64,000 nucleotides of DNA, from NCBI RefSeq assembly GCF_001702265.1, contig NZ_MAUE01000004.1, forward strand, positions 45,301 to 109,300, written 5' to 3'. This DNA comes from Pseudomonas aylmerensis (GTDB lineage Bacteria > Pseudomonadota > Gammaproteobacteria > Pseudomonadales > Pseudomonadaceae). Each line of letters begins with the position of its first letter. Within the stretch, counting starts at the first letter, position 1. The position numbers and the translations under genes were made by a program. Of this stretch, positions 62,142 to 64,000 are shown piece after piece. The notes under the pieces were generated by a model. That model was not told the DNA's origin. It made no database searches and saw only the letters and a list, made by a program, of their open reading frames with translations.

Positions 62142-63635
62142 ATGAGCCTTATCCAGCATTTGATCAACGGTGAGTTGGTCAACGACAGCGGTCGAAGTGC
62201 CGACGTCTACAACCCATCCACCGGCCAGGTCATTCACCAGGTGCCGTTGGCCAGCCGTGAAACCATTCAACAGGCGATCGACTCGGCCAAGGCAGCGTTT
62301 CCAGCCTGGCGTAATACCCCGCCGGCCAAGCGCGCCCAGGTGATGTTCCGTTTCAAGCAATTGCTGGAGCAGAACGAAGCACGCATCTCGCAGTTGATCA
62401 GTGAAGAGCACGGCAAGACGCTGGAAGATGCTGCCGGTGAGCTCAAGCGCGGGATCGAGAACGTTGAGTACGCGTGCTCGGCGCCGGAGATTCTCAAGGG
62501 TGAGTACAGCCGCAATGTCGGGCCGAACATTGATGCGTGGTCGGACTTCCAGCCGTTGGGTGTGGTGGCGGGCATTACCCCGTTCAACTTCCCGGCGATG
62601 GTGCCGCTGTGGATGTACCCACTGGCGATCGTCTGCGGTAACTGTTTCATCCTCAAGCCGTCCGAGCGCGACCCGAGTTCGACGCTGCTGATTGCACAAC
62701 TGCTGCAGGAAGCCGGTTTGCCCAAAGGCGTGCTGAGCGTGGTGCACGGCGACAAGGGCGCGGTGGATGCGTTGATCGAGGCACCGGAAGTCAAGGCGCT
62801 GAGCTTTGTCGGTTCGACGCCGATTGCCGAATACATCTATGCCGAGGCGACCAAGCGCGGCAAGCGCGTCCAAGCACTGGGCGGCGCGAAGAACCATGCG
62901 GTGTTGATGCCGGACGCGGACCTGGATAACGCGGTCAGCGCGTTGATGGGCGCGGCCTATGGTTCGTGTGGCGAGCGTTGCATGGCGATCTCGGTGGCGG
63001 TGTGCGTGGGTGATCAGGTGGCGGATGCGTTGATCGCCAAGCTGGTGCCGCAGGTCAAGGCGCTGAAGATTGGTGCGGGCACGTCCTGCGGCCTGGATAT
63101 GGGGCCGTTGGTGACGGGGCAGGCACGGGATAAAGTCAGTGGCTATATAGAAGACGGCGTGGCGTCGGGTGCTGAGCTGGTGGTCGACGGGCGTGGTTTG
63201 AGTGTTGCCGGGCATGAAGAGGGCTTCTTCCTGGGCGGTAGCCTGTTCGACCGCGTGACGCCTGAGATGCGTATCTATAAGGAAGAGATCTTCGGGCCGG
63301 TGCTGTGCGTGGTCCGGGTGAGCAGCCTGGAAGCGGCGATGCAACTGATCAACGATCACGAATACGGTAATGGCACGTGCATCTTCACCCGTGACGGTGA
63401 AGCGGCCCGGCTGTTCTGTGACGAGATTGAAGTGGGCATGGTCGGTGTGAACGTTCCATTGCCGGTGCCGGTCGCGTATCACAGCTTTGGTGGCTGGAAG
63501 CGTTCGCTGTTTGGCGACTTGCATGCCTATGGGCCGGATGGCGTGCGCTTCTATACCCGTCGCAAGGCGATTACCCAGCGTTGGCCGCAGCGCGCCAGTC
63601 ATGAAGCGTCGCAGTTTGCCTTCCCTAGCCTGTAA
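62142..63635 (+). CDS. mmsA: CoA-acylating methylmalonate/malonate-semialdehyde dehydrogenase
   Basis: This 497-residue aldehyde dehydrogenase of the MMSDH class (MmsA/IolA/BauC) oxidises malonate semialdehyde to acetyl-CoA and CO2 with NAD and CoA. The NAD motif and catalytic Cys region are visible: LSFVGSTPIAEYIYAEATKR and YGSCGERCMAISVAV, the GERCMA motif holding the active Cys. EEIFGPVL lies near 380. Together with BauA it completes beta-alanine breakdown. CAGGAG lies upstream of the ATG. A strong terminator follows 14 bases after the stop. Confidence 0.95.
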   Translation: MSLIQHLINGELVNDSGRSADVYNPSTGQVIHQVPLASRETIQQAIDSAKAAFPAWRNTPPAKRAQVMFRFKQLLEQNEARISQLISEEHGKTLEDAAGELKRGIENVEYACSAPEILKGEYSRNVGPNIDAWSDFQPLGVVAGITPFNFPAMVPLWMYPLAIVCGNCFILKPSERDPSSTLLIAQLLQEAGLPKGVLSVVHGDKGAVDALIEAPEVKALSFVGSTPIAEYIYAEATKRGKRVQALGGAKNHAVLMPDADLDNAVSALMGAAYGSCGERCMAISVAVCVGDQVADALIAKLVPQVKALKIGAGTSCGLDMGPLVTGQARDKVSGYIEDGVASGAELVVDGRGLSVAGHEEGFFLGGSLFDRVTPEMRIYKEEIFGPVLCVVRVSSLEAAMQLINDHEYGNGTCIFTRDGEAARLFCDEIEVGMVGVNVPLPVPVAYHSFGGWKRSLFGDLHAYGPDGVRFYTRRKAITQRWPQRASHEASQFAFPSL

Positions 63636-63649
63636 GGCTGGGTAAGTAG

Positions 63650-63684
63650 AAAGCCGGCCCCTTGGGGCCGGCTTTCGCGTTTTT
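63650..63684 (+). terminator. Strong factor-independent terminator after bauA-mmsA
   Basis: AAAGCCGGCCCC and GGGGCCGGCTTT form a perfect 12-bp stem with a TT loop, followed by CGCG and five T residues. It isolates bauA-mmsA from the rRNA promoter region downstream. Confidence 0.95.
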
Positions 63685-63725
63685 GGGGGCTTTTGACCGA
63701 TATGACAGAAATGTGAAAAAAGGTG

Positions 63726-63753
63726 TTGACGGCAGATTCTGGAAGTCTATAAT
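63726..63753 (+). promoter_or_regulatory. rRNA-type promoter P1
   Basis: TTGACG, a 16-base spacer and a consensus TATAAT, followed by the GC-rich discriminator TCGCCCC. A GC-rich discriminator is typical of stringently controlled stable-RNA promoters. Confidence 0.88.
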
Positions 63754-63928
63754 TCGCCCCACTTCCGGCGCAGTCGAAACGGAAAACTCCTTGGTAAACA
63801 AAGAGTTACGCGAGATTCGACAGCGACTTGCTTCAGTTCATCGAAGCCCAGAAGGAGTTGGTAGAGCAGTGTTGTTTGGCTCTATTAACGTTTCGATCTT
63901 CTCGGTCGAAAGCGGAGAAAAAGAGGTG

Positions 63929-63956
63929 TTGACAGCAGCGTGTAACGCTGTAGAAT
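63929..63956 (+). promoter_or_regulatory. rRNA-type promoter P2
   Basis: TTGACA, a 16-base spacer and TAGAAT followed by TCGCCTCCC. The spacer contains the inverted repeat CAGCGT-GTA-ACGCTG. Same architecture as P1, with the same GC-rich discriminator. Confidence 0.9.
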
Positions 63957-64000
63957 TCGCCTCCCGCTAACGAGAGATCGGAAGCGCAAGTGGTTGAAGT

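Larger units (their letters stand above)
63685..64000 (+). other. rRNA operon promoter and leader region (16S gene beyond the window)
   Basis: No gene is supported here; the open frame across it contains promoters and has no ribosome-binding site. Two strong sigma-70 promoters lie in tandem about 200 bases apart. The sequence from about 63929 to the window end, including TTGACAGCAGCGTGTAACGC and the following CTAACGAGAGATCGGAAGCG, is what I recall from upstream of Pseudomonas 16S rRNA genes. The 16S gene itself should start a few hundred bases further on. The leader between the promoters may carry antitermination elements, but none is certain. Confidence 0.8.

Noticed and set aside
62112..63602. 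496-codon open frame opposite mmsA
   Set aside because: Shadow frame of a strongly conserved dehydrogenase gene, with no initiation signal.
63662..63970. 102-codon open frame across the rRNA promoter region
   Set aside because: It spans a terminator arm and two strong promoters, and has no ribosome-binding site or family signature.

Overview
The window is about 64 kb of GC-rich chromosome from a fluorescent pseudomonad, most likely the Pseudomonas fluorescens group. The evidence is gene content and order. The block ctpL-gcbA-DUF2333-Nudix-SUI1-speA, the Tad/Flp locus with pprA, pprB and fppA, and the bauA/mmsA to adenine-deaminase block all match known Pseudomonas neighbourhoods. The intergenic regions also carry REP/REPIN palindromes of the type common in this group. 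I see no prophage, insertion sequence, CRISPR array or tRNA.

Layout. (1) 1-7.4 kb: 5' part of a chemoreceptor, the diguanylate cyclase gcbA, a DUF2333 membrane protein, a Nudix hydrolase, a SUI1/YciH protein and arginine decarboxylase speA. (2) 7.4-20.2 kb: a lipoprotein esterase, a MATE exporter, an alpha-2-macroglobulin lipoprotein with its usual partner pbpC (PBP1c), a small membrane protein, a MazG-like hydrolase overlapping a CmoM-like methyltransferase, and two tandem DUF4136 lipoproteins. (3) 20.3-39 kb: the Tad (Flp type IVb pilus) locus, with tadG, the PprA/PprB two-component system, a TadE-like pseudopilin, prepilin peptidase fppA, DUF3613, tadD-C-B-A-Z-rcpA-rcpC and the pilin flp. 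It is followed by a stand-alone receiver protein, a two-partner-secretion type outer-membrane transporter (TpsB/ShlB class) and a 511-residue Gly/Val/Thr-rich lipoprotein with no recognisable TpsA domain. (4) 39-43.8 kb: a MaoC hydratase and large FabG-like reductase divergent from a thiolase, then a RIO-type kinase. (5) 43.9-47.3 kb: copper homeostasis, with cueR, copA and copZ, two CueR-type operators and a small secreted protein between them. (6) 47.4-54.5 kb: a Bcr/CflA exporter, a quinone-reductase/monooxygenase pair divergent from a LysR regulator, an ArsR-type regulator, adenine deaminase and a ChaA antiporter. (7) 54.6-63.6 kb: nucleobase and beta-alanine catabolism, with 8-oxoguanine deaminase, an NCS2 permease, a TetR regulator, LysR, bauA and mmsA. 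(8) 63.7-64.0 kb: tandem strong promoters with GC-rich discriminators, which read as the upstream region of an rRNA operon whose 16S gene starts beyond the window.

The genes that most clearly work together are the Tad locus with PprAB, forming a regulated surface-attachment system. Next to it lies the most unusual part of the window: a TpsB-type transporter beside a low-complexity lipoprotein that would be an atypical cargo. The cop genes form a CueR-controlled copper export unit. BauA and MmsA form a beta-alanine to acetyl-CoA route that fits the neighbouring purine and pyrimidine genes.

All calls come from reading the sequence and remembered family features; no database search was run. Start sites were often moved inside the longest open frame on the basis of ribosome-binding sites, signal peptides or REP sequences upstream.
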